Of a DNA stretch of 64,000 nucleotides, positions 52,086 through 63,632 are shown in pieces. The notes under the pieces are model-generated. The model did no database searches and had not been told where the DNA came from. It saw only the letters and a list, made by a program, of their open reading frames with translations. This DNA is from Chondrus crispus. Taxonomy: Eukaryota; Rhodophyta; Florideophyceae; Gigartinales; Gigartinaceae. The stretch is taken from positions 274,886 through 338,885 of the forward strand of contig NW_005178485.1 of NCBI RefSeq assembly GCF_000350225.1, read 5' to 3'. Within the stretch, counting starts at the first letter, position 1. Each line of letters starts with the position of its first letter. A program made the translations under genes and the position numbers.

Positions 52086-54307
52086 TCAGAGTAGTTTTGA
52101 CCATTCGATTCCATGCATGCAGGTGTCTTTTTGATTGATTGCTGGCCGAGCTTTTCATAAATTACAAAATCATGATAAAACATGTGGGTGGAAAAGATAT
52201 TTCACAATACTTCCGCCTGCCTTTGCGTGTCCCACACAGGGCAATATTATCGGCTGATCTGGATGAGGAGATACTCTTGAACAGCCTTGTATTTGCCATG
52301 TGGACCAACGGGGACTCTTTGGTATGTCGTTGCGCTCCAGAAGTCCCATGATTGGAGCAGGATTAACTCATATATTCAAAATCTAGTGGACATATTCCTG
52401 GCCAGCGGCTACAGTGGAACATTGCTGGTTGCCGAGAAGCTTCCAAAAAGATGTGAGGCCCTTTCTATGAGAAGTCGCATTATCTGGTGTGAATCACCGG
52501 CGTGTTGCCCATGCGAACAGAGGCGAGGGAAGAGATATTCCCTTCACCTCTGGAGTTGGCAAGGGCGTAGCGATAGAAGGACAAGCAGATGAGACTTTCG
52601 TATTCATGGAGTTCGGTTATCCAATTGCTGATGCACTCTGGAGTTTTGTAACAGCAAGTATCCGGACCGTTTTCAGTCTGGGCCCGTGCGTATGGGCTTT
52701 CCTGATCTCTAGTAGCCTAGAGTCAACTAACGCCCCAGATAAAACAATACGTACGTTTTTTGTCCTTACTTTACAAGTTAAAGACATATTCTTTCCCCTG
52801 GTTTGCGTCTGTTCTTTTCAGAAGAGTGCCTTTTGCTCTCAGTCATCAAATAGTGCAACTTTCTAATCTAGGAGCTCTTCACCATTGCCTGTTGACTCTA
52901 AATAATGCTGGTGAGTTTCATCTTTTTCCGAAGTTTGGCATCACGAGGCTGAGCGTGTGCGCGGGTGCTGAGCGACGGCCAGCGTTGAAAGGTGGAAAGA
53001 ACAAAACCGTAGTCGTTTAGTCTGATGGACTGACTCTCTGGAGACTACAGGCACTCAACACATATGGCGCTCACCAGGCAGGAGCAAACTGTAATGCCGT
53101 GTGGCGCATGTGCTTTACAAGTTCTCCGGCCATCGGACTGTATGACATGCGTCGATGCGGACATCCCCTCAACTGACCAGGATGCATATTATTGGTTAGC
53201 GTCGACGGAGGTTGCGAATTAAACGGCCAACGAGTGAAGCGTACAGTATCAGAATTTCAAGTTGGCGAAGGGACCGGTGCAACCTGCGATCTTGCAAATT
53301 TTTGCTGTTTTGGAACACGGCACAGCGTAGAAACTCGAAAAAAGAGCCACTGAGGACACGACACTACGGAAAATGCATGAAAATTGGAGAGCAGACCCCA
53401 GGCTGTCCCATATAGGCTGCGGGTATCATCAGTAATTCCTCCTCTTTTTGCTCTTTAGTTTCCGATGCTAGGACTGTAAGGGAGGGAAGGGCCATGTCAG
53501 CCCTGATCTTGCCGTGGCGGATGCTTTGGTGGCAGGTACAGTAGTGCCCCAATCCAAACACGTGTACAATATACTCGGTACATCGTGGCGCGAGCTGCCG
53601 CACTGGAACGTGAGAGCGATTCAGGAGCCCCTCTCGAAGAATGTGTTGGCGTGCATATCTGAGGCCGTTAGTCACTGAAATTTTGAGTGTCGACCGCGCG
53701 TGGGTGACCTCTAGCCCGAAAGTTCTGCATGAGCATTGCCGCTAAACCGCGTACGCCGCCGGTTACCCGTCACTATGCGCAGCCCGGTCCCAGCCATCGC
53801 TCTTGCACGACTGCAGGGAGGCCACACTGTCCCAACTTCCCTCTATCCGGGGCAAGAAGATGGGTATGTCGCCGTTGCCGTTGTGTTCAATTGTCTTGGC
53901 TCTCCTATCTAAAAGCTAAGCCTGGAGCCGAGGTAGCAGTTCTTCGCTGAATTTTAGCCCCCAATCTGTGTGAGACATGAACGAAAGCGAGAGGTGGAAG
54001 AGTCACGAGTAGTTTAGTGTGTTTCTTGCAAGAAGGCAATAGTCTGTGCCCATTGTTTTGCTATCTGGCTAAATAGGCGGGTTTCGACAGTGGTTCTCGA
54101 AACCTTAGTTTCATGTGTCAGGTGCAAGACGAGTTCCCATGGCACGGATAGACAGCAATGGGTTTTCCTTTGGTGACTGAGGCTAAGACTTATTCTGCTG
54201 TTTCTTCATGTACAAACAATCCATCGACAGCTTTCCTTGTTCGCAAGATTAGAGGGTATCGCATTCACAATCCTGACAATCTACAACATACGACGCCGAA
54301 CCCAGGG
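52086..54307. other. Intergenic with possible decayed coding segment
   Basis: 52139-52640 (+) contains coding-like stretches in changing frames, for example SQYFRLPLRVPHRAILSADL and NLVDIFLASGYSGTLLVAEK, then FVFMEFGYPIADALWSFV. No family is recognised; it may be a decayed gene or an intron-containing one. The rest, 52650-54307, shows nothing supportable. It includes the 3' flank of SGF29. Confidence 0.35.
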
Positions 54308-54997
54308 TCATTCAATCATGATCAATCGGCCGTCGATCTCCTTGAACTTTCCTTCCTCAGATTCGTCCTCGTCATCGAATTCAACAACCCAATTCTTTCC
54401 CTTTCGACTCACCAAGCGTGCTGGGTAAAATACAGTTGTGAAAGGATAGACAGCGAGAACCTTTTTCTTAGTGTCAAACGTCTGCGGTTTCTTGGGAATG
54501 ACCCGAATGTTCTTTTTGAAGACTCTGTAGATTTGTTCCTCACCATCAGCGTCGTCGAGGACCTCGTATTTCTTCATATCCGGGAGGTATCGAGAGATTC
54601 TGCCGAGAACCCATTGGCGTCCGGTCGACCTGTCGATACATGCAACTTGAGTCTTGGCGGGGATGACGGAAGAGGAGGAGGGGCGCTTCTGCTTCTTGGC
54701 GGGCTTTGAGGGAGCTGGAGGCGACTCTCGTCGACGTTTGGAGCCGCGTTCGGAGGAACCAGCCTCGGCGGAGGAACCACCATCGGCTCCCAAGAGAGAG
54801 AGATCGATGGGATCTCCGTGGTCACTGAATGCTATGGCGGACAAGAGGAGGGAGGCGTTGCGAGCGAGGTCTTGGGTGTAGCGGTTTCGATCCCAGCTCA
54901 AGGAGAGCCAGAGCTTTTCTTGTTGGGCGATAAACTTTTGGCGTTCGGAGGGGGAACGAGGGACGTCAGCTTGAATACATTCTTCGGTGAGTAACAT
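54308..54997 (-). CDS. SGF29: SGF29-like tandem-Tudor subunit of SAGA/ADA
   Basis: 229 residues from the ATG at 54997 (MLLTEECIQADVP); the frame is open further upstream but without an ATG. An N-terminal helical part (EKLWLSLSWDRNRYTQDLAR) precedes a charged linker with two basic nuclear signals (SKRRRESPPAPSKPAKKQKR). The C-terminal SGF29 tandem Tudor domain occupies about 108-229: VACIDRSTGRQWVLGRISRY, KKYEVLDDADGEEQIYRVFK, VIPKKPQTFD, KVLAVYPFTTVFYPARLV, VVEFDDEDESEEGKF. The family reads H3K4me2/3 for histone acetylation by Gcn5 complexes; the aromatic YPFTTVFY block is the expected binding-site strand. It is shorter than animal SGF29 (about 290), mostly in the coiled-coil part. No intron is seen. 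Confidence 0.88.
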   Translation of the reverse strand: MLLTEECIQADVPRSPSERQKFIAQQEKLWLSLSWDRNRYTQDLARNASLLLSAIAFSDHGDPIDLSLLGADGGSSAEAGSSERGSKRRRESPPAPSKPAKKQKRPSSSSVIPAKTQVACIDRSTGRQWVLGRISRYLPDMKKYEVLDDADGEEQIYRVFKKNIRVIPKKPQTFDTKKKVLAVYPFTTVFYPARLVSRKGKNWVVEFDDEDESEEGKFKEIDGRLIMIE

Positions 54998-57952
54998 CGT
55001 AGCGACGCCGGAGTCGAGTCGGGTTGCCGGCGAAAACCACAGGGAGGATATGGGTTGTGACACAGCCGTGCGCGGCACTCAACGGCGGCGTGAGCGAGAG
55101 TAGTGGGAGCTGTTGGTGCAACGGAGCAATGAAAGAGAAGGTCAGCGGGTGTGACGAGTAGGTAGATGAGAAGTGTAGGTGGCCGAGCGAAGAAATTGCG
55201 AGGAAACGTCGTCGTCGCCTGAAATGACTGGGGAAGTGTGAGAGGAGTAGGTAGGCAGAGGGGAGAAGGATAGGCGAGCGATGATGAGGAGATGCGAGAG
55301 GAGATGGGGTGGTGGGAGAGGAGTTGTAGTGAGTCGGTGGGTGCGTAAAACTGCGGGAGAGGGTGGATAACTGGTGGCGGGGGGGACGGGAGGGGAAGAG
55401 GTGGTAGGGGTGGCGGCATATCAGGAAGACAGAGAGATACTGGTCGCCCTGGATAGTTTCGTACGAAAGCCTTGCCGAGTGTGTGTGTGCTCTGCTGCCA
55501 AATGCAATGATATGAGATATGGAGCGAAGAGAGGGGGGCCAGCCAGCCAGCCAGTCCGCGACGGGCGCGCTGCGAAACAGCCAGACAATCCGGACTTTCC
55601 CTCACAAATAACTCGGATAATAGCAAAAAACATTCAAAAACACCTGCGACCCTTGCCAATCGCATTCCTTCATTATCCGTCCATCCTTAATATTCCAACC
55701 TGAAAAGCAATTATATTCGTGAGGCATTCCACGATGCTTTCTAAAATTTCCAAAATTAAATGGTTCCACAATACGAAGCCACGAGGTCGGCATGACAAAT
55801 GAAACGGACGGAGCGTAACTATGACGGGACCGCCCCCTTCCTTGTCGTCCATGACTGCACGAAAACAGCCCTTCATTTTTGGGTTTGCTAGCGCCATTAT
55901 GCCTCCACGAGCTGCCCTATGCCCCCTTTGAACATTTCATGCAATTCCAGTGAGGTTAGTGGCGGTCCACCTTTACAATCCAACACTATTCCAACTCTAT
56001 TCCAACCAGCTGCCATCCCCACGACGATCCTAATTGGTGCCTTCAGACATACGTATATTTCTATGAGAACAACAACTCTATGCCACACCTTTCCCACACA
56101 CGTGCAGCGAAAACTTTGTAATAGGACGAGACTGTTGCCGAAAATCTGAAAATGTATCTCCAGCTTACTTCCTGGGAGTTTCGCTTCGCCAACGAAGGCG
56201 CCAAAATGTTCCATGCGTGCCGTTAGTGCTGTTCTACAGTATGCAGCCGTCGAACTTGACTGCCATTGTCTACCTTACAGTACTGGAAAAAGCGTTCCCC
56301 CTCCGCACCCTATGCAGGGCCCAAGAGGTCCAAATCGATCGATCGTACATATCGAAATTGACGATTCTTGCTCCGACCCCATGCTTTTTATTATTCATTT
56401 TTATACATCTCTGCGCCCCTGGGTACTGTACCTTAATTTCTACTTGCTCCGCCATTGCCCGACCCCCCTGACGGCCGGCCACAAGTTTTGTTTCATTCGC
56501 ACTTTCAACCATTCAGCGTGCTGCACCTCGCCGCCGCCGCCCTGCAGAATGCCTGCCTGCAATTATTTGCTGTCGTCGTCGCTGGCCAGCTCATCGCAGA
56601 CACCTGGGTTGCCGCCGGCTGATGTTGCTCATTCTCCCTCTCAACCCTATACCGCTCGACAACATGCCCCGCCTCCTCCATCGAGCTTACTCGCTTTAGC
56701 GCAAACGGAGCGTGATATACATCGGGTCGCATGTTACGTCGGGGAGAGGATACCGAAGCCCAGGGGTAGTATCCACAGCTGCCGCCGCCGAGCTTTGCTC
56801 ATAATCTTGCCTGTGATAGGCATGCTACATTGTATGCTTCCTCTGCTTAATGGGCGTGATGCATGAAGATTTTGGCATCCGAAAACGAGCGGCTACGGGT
56901 TACATGAATCAAACAAAATCATGGTTACATTCCGGGGTTTTGAGAACGCATGGATACATCATTGCCTTCCCACAATTCTGATGGCTTTGTCCGCTGGACA
57001 CCACTTCCAAGGATGCCCTTTTCCCCAGCGACGTGGCCAGGCGGACTCCTGGTACTGCCACCATTTTGGACCTGCTTCGTCTTCTCCGTGTTACTGTGAT
57101 CGGCGACATGTTTTAGATTTGTCATGGGTGGCAGTAGCCAGATGTGCTACTCGGCTTCCCTCGACTTGCGACGTGGAAGCTCTGCTCGATCCATGCATTG
57201 GTTAAAGAGTCATTCAGTTCATCCCTACTCCTAGTTTCACTTTGCGGTTAGGACGTACCGGACAGAGGCGGCGTGTCTGTTTCGAGTGCAGAGAGGCATG
57301 GTACTCTTGCGTCAGAAGCGAGCGAAACGATTACAAGGTTTCACGATTACTCCTGCATTCCTTTTGGAGACCCACGTTCTCGACCCCCTCCTCGGATCCG
57401 GTATGTGCAGAATCGTAGTCATGCTGGACAATGTACGCATGCAGCAGAGCATCCAAGAATGTCATTTCCAGGGTTTCGCAATAGCGCCGCACTGCCAACA
57501 ACAGGGCTGCACCGACGTACAGGTTTCGCATTCATGCACTATTCCGTATGTGTGACGTCCATATGAAGCGTCGCTTTTTGGTGCTTACTTTTTGATCCCA
57601 GTTGACCAGTTTTGCTGCATCGGTTGCATCGGGCGCCGATGCTCGTTTGTAGACCCGCTGTATACTGTTCTAGGCAGGAGAGCCAACGCACTCTTGGTCT
57701 GCCTCCCTGTCTCGCACACCAATGGAAGCAATTCCAGTTGCCATTGGAAGGCAACCCATCGTGTGTCATGTACCGTAGAAGGTGCAGCGCGCCGTGGTCC
57801 AATTGTTATCGCGGCGTGCTGTCATTGGGCAGTGGAAACTTTCGAATTGCATGGCCCACCTTGGACTGCCGTGCTCCGCGAAGAAACATAAGCTTTCGTC
57901 CAATCGTCGAGAAGCAAGTGTACAGACAGTAGTGATTTATTCTAAATACATG
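54998..57952. other. Long intergenic region upstream of SGF29
   Basis: No supported gene. 55180-55420 is a strand-biased purine-rich (minus-strand pyrimidine) tract that is probably the SGF29 5' UTR/promoter. Several open frames of 80-220 codons on both strands (for example 56213-56866 +) are low in recognisable content and have Cys/His/Pro-rich composition typical of chance frames. 57270-57930 has overlapping open frames of unclear status. Confidence 0.45.
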
Positions 57953-58003
57953 AAATGGTAATTTCTGGATAGACCCAGTGGGTCGATCCAGAAATTACCA
58001 TTT
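57953..58003. repeat. 51-bp hairpin with 24-bp arms
   Basis: Arms at 57953-57976 and 57980-58003 pair with one mismatch around a 3-base loop. The motif ATAGACCC, also found in the Harbinger MITE at 46414-52085, lies at the tip. Confidence 0.85.
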
Positions 58004-58046
58004 TGCCACTTCGCCAAATTCTTGTTGTCTCTTTTAAAAAAAATAA

Positions 58047-58699
58047 GAGCACGTCTATTGGTAGCGAATAAATGTGGATGTTATTGGACCGAATTATAAA
58101 ATTTGACGTGCGCTAAATCGGCGCATGTCTATTCCTCGACGTGCTAAATCCTCGACGTGCTAAATACGTGCCCTGCTGTCAACAGCAGGCCAACATTGGA
58201 CCATGGGCTCATCTTGACACCCATTGGTCAACGAAGAGAGGCGGTATGGTGATGAGAACGAGGCCTGTAACGGCGACGTGCTGTGCTCGTTTTTCGTCAA
58301 TCGGTGTGATTGAGGGAAAGGGATTCGGAAGGGAAGGTAGTGCAGTAGTTCGTGGGCAGAGGTTGGGAAGCTCGGGTAGGGTTGCCGGCGGCAGCAGCCA
58401 GAAATATTGACGATGGCGGGATATCATGAACCTGGGATTACCATTTTGGCGGGAGGAGCTCAGGGCGTCGTGGACAGGTGTCGTATCTGTCCATTTGTCT
58501 GCATGTGGTTGGCCGTTGTACAGCCGTGTTAAAATAATAAAGAGCTAAAACTTGAGCTAAAAACGGTCATGGATACATTTCGATTTGCACATTTATAGTG
58601 TTGTGTTGGATAAATAACGCCGAATAAACTAGCAATATGATATGATAAATTGCCCAATATGAGAATTTAGATATTTCACTCACAGCGATAGACGTGCTC
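58047..58699. mobile_element. Harbinger-type MITE, 653 bp
   Basis: The ends GAGCACGTCTAT (58047) and ATAGACGTGCTC (to 58699) are perfect inverted repeats, flanked by TAA on each side (58044-58046 and 58700-58702). The repeat GACGTGCTAAATC near 58139-58165 is internal. Non-autonomous. Confidence 0.85.
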
Positions 58700-58702
58700 T
58701 AA

Positions 58703-59246
58703 GAGCACCCCTATTCATTTGGGAAAATGGGAAAGGTAAACGAGAAAATATTGGGATTTGGAGATGGCTTCTCAGTGTGCACCCCTAATGGAAAATGTGA
58801 TTTGGTATAGCAATATGAAACGTGGTGGAACATAATAGGCTTGCATAGAATCACAGAGATCATGATGATACAGTACTACCCCATGCCCGTACACGCACCC
58901 TTCCGAAGGAATGGAGTACCGATTCAACGAAATGAATCCAAGCGAGAGTTCTTCATTGTCATCCTCTTCGGTTTTGATCTGTTCTATTGAGGGATTGTTC
59001 GGGGACGACATCGAAACCCTCATCCAAGTATCTCTTGCTGCTGCAAAAGCGATACAGAAAAAACGCAACTACTCACGCGGAAGAGCTGTGGGGTCAGACA
59101 AGATCAATCGTGGTCCATGCTCATGGTTCTCTGATTACTTGTGCGCGAACCCCACATACTCTGCTGCAAGGTTCCGTCAAGTGTTCCGTGTACCACTGAA
59201 GCTATATTGGCGACTACATGACCAACTTATTATCGTTGATCCGAAA
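58703..59246 (+). mobile_element. Left part of a further Harbinger element
   Basis: Starts directly after the TAA shared with the preceding MITE, with GAGCACCCCTATTCATTTGG as its terminal sequence; a similar block recurs at 58779-58800. It carries the N-terminal part of a transposase. The Gypsy remnant follows, and the transposase C-terminus is beyond it. The right end was not found. Confidence 0.6.
58911..59246 (+). pseudogene. Harbinger transposase, N-terminal part
   Basis: ATG at 58911 (MEYRFNEMNPSESSSLSSSS). An acidic start is followed by KKRNYSRGRAVGSDKINRGP and NPTYSAARFRQVFRVPLKLY, the conserved N-terminal block of Harbinger transposases (compare NREEAAHRL... and FSRRFRVSIAVF at 46850). 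Coding similarity stops near LIIVDPK, where Gypsy-derived sequence begins. The catalytic middle is absent from the window. Confidence 0.75.
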
Positions 59247-60699
59247 GTTGCTGACGCGACCACCGTCCGGATTGGCACTGCCCGGTACTGTGCCGCAGGA
59301 CGCCGGATCTCACACGGAACACCCGCGTACCCCGGTACATTTCAAGCACGCGACGTTGCGGAAGCTCCGAGGTGCCCTCGAGCGCACGTGTGAGAAACTA
59401 ACCACGGAGCAGAGGAGGTACAAAACCGACTTCGATAAGAAGGTGGGCTTCCGCCCGGTCATCGCGGTGAGAGACATTGTCTACGTGGACCGTCCACCGC
59501 GGCCGTTGACGAGCGCCGAACGAGGAGACCTGCCCAGCGACGGAGAAAGACCCTACGTCAAGCTCTTACCGAAAACGGAAGGCCAGTTTCGGGTCCGATC
59601 CGCTACGGAGGCCACCGTGGTCGTCGACCAAGATGGGTTTCGAACCACGTGAGCATCGGTCGGGTAATCAAGATGCCCCGGGGACCGCCCGACCCCACTG
59701 TGGCCGCATCGACTACGGACCCGCCGGCTGGAACACCCGAACCGCCGGCGGAATGCGTGGTTGACCACTTGGTCGCCCACCGGGAAACCCGCAGTGGTAA
59801 CCAGTACAAGGTCCGCTGGTATGGTCATACCCCAGCGGACGATACCTGGGAACCTGCCGAAGGCATCCCGCAACCCTTCATCGACCGGTTCTGGCGCATG
59901 CGGGCAACCGCGCACCACCGCTAAAACCGCACCGGACAGACCCGGCGCGGATGGAATGGACCCGGCGGCGGGGCGACCCGACGCGGCAATAGCCAAGGAA
60001 ACCTTCGGGCGGGCTTCGTCTCACCCCCCTTGGGGTGGATAAAATTGTAGCCCTCTGCCGAGGCCGGGTTAGCACCCGGGAGACAAGACCAAACGGGGGA
60101 GTACTGACGCGGAAATACTGTCAAGGCGAGCCCTCGTCGGGGGCTCAAGAGCGGGGTGACCCGGGACCGATCCGGTAGCAGAGCCAGGAACCTGGTGTAT
60201 GTGGCCCTCAGAGCACAGGCGGCGGTTCCAAATACGACCGCTTTCGGAGACTGCCCCATCGGAGCTCGTCAAATCACCAAAAAGCCACCCGCGGCGCCGA
60301 AAATCTTGGCATAAGGTGCTGAGAAAAGAACGACGAATTTACTGCAAACCCCCTGGCGGGGATGAGCTCCTCGTGCTGCGTAGGGACGGGGAACCACCTC
60401 TGCAGCACCACGCCGCACCAACCGCGAGGTTACTCATCCCGGGCAGCGGGGCGCACCGGCCGCCGACACCGACAGGAAAGTTCTAGGAGACCGGTACCGG
60501 CCCCTCCTACCACGTCCACTGGTAGGTTACAACCCAGCGGACTACATATAGGGACTGAACAAAGGCCTCCCATAAGCGGTAATCTATCGCTACTGGCGCT
60601 TACATGCTACTGTGCGCCACCTGCGAGCCTGCGGCGCATAGACCCGGTGCGGATGGACTCGCTGCACCGTTGGAATGACCCAGTTCACCGGTTTTTAAT

Positions 60700-61750
60700 T
60701 AAGCCCTCGGATGGGCTACGTTTTCCCCTCTCAAAGGGTGGGAAAAATTCGTCGCCCCCTCCCGTTAATTGCATTGCACTCCCCGGGTCTGTCCGCGTCC
60801 GGAGGTCCCAAGACGGAAAACCCGACTTTGGGAAGGCCCAGGCGGATTTGGAAACCGGAACTGTAACACGCTGTTTCTGCTCGTTTTTTACAGTTTCATT
60901 TCGTTTCCAAATCGGGCCCTCCGCGGAAAGTGACAACTGCAGGACTTACCTACCGGCTTCGGACGAACGGTCGGGCGTACCGCCGCCGGGAGCTCCCCGC
61001 TGACCGCACGGACATGCTGGCGGTCACACACCCCGCTGTCTCGCGGGTGAAAGAGCGCCGTTTTTGGAAAAACGGCCACCACTCTGGGTGGGTGGGGGAA
61101 AATCGCTTCTTTTGCCGCCGGTTTGACGATGCCCGGCGCCGGGGGAAGACGCCCCACCGCAATGGCAAGCCTACCCGGACGGTTGAAGGTATACCGGGTC
61201 CGTCCGCTGTAACTGCAAACCCGAGTTCCCGCTCGGTTCTTCAAGGGAACGCTGTACGGGAAGAAGGGCTACGATTTCCCCTCCAGAAGGGCAAATAAAA
61301 ATCGTAGGCCAAACCCAAGAACGGTTCTGGACTCCTGAGGTCGTGGCCGACCTGGGAGTATTTGGAAACAGAAACAGTTTTATGGAGTTTCTGACTGTTT
61401 CACAATTTCTATTGGTTTCCAAATAGGAACCGTTCGGGATAAGGTCTACCGTTAAGTTTTCGCCCGCGTTTGGACGGGAAGGATGCCGAGCACACCAGAA
61501 TAGGCGTGCTACACACCGCCTGGACGGTTGCAGCGAGGCATGGGCAGAGTTATGGAGGAAATAGAAGGGGAATTCTTGGAAAAATGGCCAGCCCTCCGGG
61601 TGGGTCTTGGAAAAAGACTTCTTTGCGCCAGTTATTCGATGCCCTGCGCAGGCCGAAGCCGCCCGACCAAAACGGTGACGTACTGCGGATGGAACCGGGA
61701 ACCGCAGGAGCGCTGAACTCCTCCGCGCGGGTCGGGAGATGACTGCCGCT
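60700..61750. repeat. Diverged ~513-bp tandem duplication
   Basis: Matching blocks at constant offset: ATTTGGAAAC at 60846 and 61360, and TTGGAAAAA.GGCCA at about 61064 and 61576, plus similar GGTTTCCAAAT and GATTTCCCCTC blocks. Lies between pol and LTR of the Gypsy remnant. Confidence 0.7.
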
Positions 61751-61911
61751 GCGGGTGTGCATGCGGGTTTGAGGACTGGAGGGAGATAACTACTGCACAC
61801 CCGCGTCTCCGCGGCCCACGCATGGTCTCCGTTCGAGATAGAAGACCGTCACAGCTGGCACGGATTTTTGTCCGCCGCGACGAGGACGTGTCGCGAAGTA
61901 AGGAAGGGGTC

Positions 61912-62484
61912 TGTAGTACAACGGCACAAAGGCGTTGGCACCACCGCCGCCGCCCCGGGGTACAGTACGATGGGCTGTAAGCGCGAGAAGAACTGTAAGG
62001 AGTTATATTTTACAGCAGACGGCCGGTGCGGAGTGCAGTAGTACCCCGCCGGTTACACGTGTAGGATGCGAACGGTAAGTAATTAGTAGCTAATGGCACA
62101 AATTAGCCAATTTAGTACAGTAGCCGGTATACAGTAAGTAACAGCTACTGTAGCGGGACAAGTGTTCTGGCGTCCCACTTAGGGGTTAAGACCTGGGGCA
62201 CCTGCCGAGTTCCAGTAACTAGAGGCAGACCAGCCTCCCTTCCCTTTACGGCCAATTTCTATCCCGTTCCGGTTTCCCTTTTAGTCTCAGGCTTCTAATC
62301 CGTGGCCGGCCGTCCGGATCTAACACCACCGTCCGACTGCCCGTCACCGGCCACGTGAGCCTTCCCTGTTTTCTAGTCCATCCGTACGGTCTGCGTTCGC
62401 GCGTGGGTTACCCGGCGGCGCGCGCTCCCTTACCTCTAACCCCTCTCGTTTCCGAGTGGTCGGGACGAAGGTAGTTAGACCACA
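61912..62484 (+). repeat. 3' LTR of the Gypsy remnant
   Basis: Begins TGTAGTACAACGG, like the element-sense start TGTAGTATAATGACC of the full Gypsy LTR, and ends GTTAGACCACA. A purine tract AAGGAAGGGG precedes it. 573 bp. Confidence 0.75.
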
Positions 62485-62757
62485 AAAATATCTGTAAGTG
62501 TAGAGCTTTCGGATGAGGTCGATGACACTGGAGTTGCCCAAAGCAATAGGGCACTACTAGAAGAATTCTTCACATGTGAGGAGGATGTGACAACTGATGA
62601 AGTGGATATTAAGCAAAGGTCTGGTGGTGGCACTGGCGGGTTGCCTCATTTAATACAGCGCAATATGTTGGTGACTGATAGGTATAGTCACGTACAGCTA
62701 ACAGAATCTCTATCTCATCACCTCTGGGACATGAAGGGAGGCACAAACAAACATTAA
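62485..62757 (+). pseudogene. Harbinger transposase, C-terminal part
   Basis: An open frame resumes right after the LTR and runs to the TAA at 62755-62757: acidic SDEVDDTGVAQSN, then NMLVTDRYSHVQLTESLSHH and LWDMKGG. The last block is the typical C-terminus of PIF/Harbinger transposases (a helix ending in HLW). With the N-terminal part at 58911 it belongs to the copy interrupted by the Gypsy remnant; the middle is missing from the window. Confidence 0.65.
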
Positions 62758-63146
62758 CACGTAATTTTTTTAAAAAGGGGCACATCTCAGGAGACATCTC
62801 TGTATCCAAAAAAATTGCGGGTTCGGTGCTCGTTGAATCTGTCAACGGTAGAAGCTCCTTTGAGATTCCACCAATGGACGGGCCGAGTTTTTTAGAGATT
62901 GAAGGTTGGGAAGGTGACCCTCTGGCGCTTGGTTAACCTCCTTGTAGGGGGTGTAACAACCAAATCTCACCCAAAATGGACTAGAAAAATATAATCAAAA
63001 TTTAGTTCTCGCGACATTTTGCCAAGCAAGAGATGTTTCACTGAACCATCCTGTCTTTTCAGAGGCAGTTCTGCTTTATGAAAGTGGGCAATTGACACAT
63101 GGCGATTTCATCTCCCCCATCCCCTCCCCCGACTTGCCAAGCCAAC
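62758..63146. other. Non-coding spacer
   Basis: AT-rich 3' flank of the Harbinger fragment. No supported feature. Confidence 0.5.
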
Positions 63147-63632
63147 CTCAGCTGCCACAATTCTTCAAACCTTGACGCCTGCAGCCCCTACGTCCTGTTC
63201 ACGGTCTCGTTCCTCGCGCTCCTCACTGCCAGCCCACACCGACAGACCTCCCTGATATTGAACCTCAGCTGCCAAAATTCTTCAAACCCTGACACCTGCA
63301 CCCCCTACGTCCTGTTCACGGTCTCGTTCCTCCCGGTCCTCACTGCCAGTCCTCCCTGACACCTGCACCCCCTACGTCCTGTTCACGGTCTCGTTCCTCC
63401 CGCTCCTCACTGCCAGTCCTCCCTGACACCTGCACCCCCTACGTCCTGTTCACGGTCTCGTGCCTCCCGCTACTCACTGCCAGCCCACACCGACAGACCT
63501 CCCTGACATTGAACCTCAGCTGCTACAATTCTTCGAACCTTGACACCTGCACCCCCTACGTCCTTTTCACGGTCTCGTGCCTCCCGCTCCTCACTGCCAG
63601 CACACACCGACAGACCTCCCTGACATTGAACA
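63147..63632. repeat. Minisatellite with CACCCCCTACGTCC core
   Basis: Five copies of a unit containing CACCCCCTACGTCCTGTTCA and CTCACTGCCAG. Unit length alternates between about 65 and 117 bp because some copies lack a CACACCGACAGACCTCCCTG...TTCTTCAAACC segment. One frame reads DLPDIEPQL.FF repeatedly, so a coding origin is possible. Confidence 0.85.

Larger units (their letters stand above)
59247..62484 (+). mobile_element. Ty3/gypsy chromovirus remnant (3' portion)
   Basis: Plus-strand remnant holding only the last part of pol, about 2 kb of downstream sequence and one LTR. The pol part is closely related to the Gypsy element at 34033 (LTRPPSGLALPGTVPQDAG, FRPVIAVRDIVYVDRPPRPL) and ends with a chromodomain (QYKVRWYGHTPADDTWEPAE, about 59750-59920). 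Downstream sequence diverges strongly and contains a ~513-bp tandem duplication. The LTR differs in length and sequence from the family at 34033, so it is a sister family. It lies within a Harbinger transposase gene. Older than the full Gypsy element. Confidence 0.85.

Noticed and set aside
54158-54709. Plus-strand 183-codon frame
   Set aside because: Antisense shadow of the conserved SGF29 Tudor region.
54898-55665. Minus-strand 255-codon frame overlapping the SGF29 start
   Set aside because: It runs in another frame than SGF29, is dominated by Pro/Leu/Ser from a pyrimidine-rich tract and has no domain; most likely leader or promoter sequence.
56213-56866. Plus-strand 217-codon frame
   Set aside because: Cys/His/Pro-rich composition without domain or conserved-looking blocks; likely chance frame in GC-rich spacer DNA.
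62821-62828. GGTGCTC as right terminus of the Harbinger copy starting at 58703
   Set aside because: Only seven bases match the left end and no TAA target copy follows.
63147-63632. CRISPR-like array
   Set aside because: The repeats are contiguous minisatellite units without unique spacers, in a eukaryotic context.
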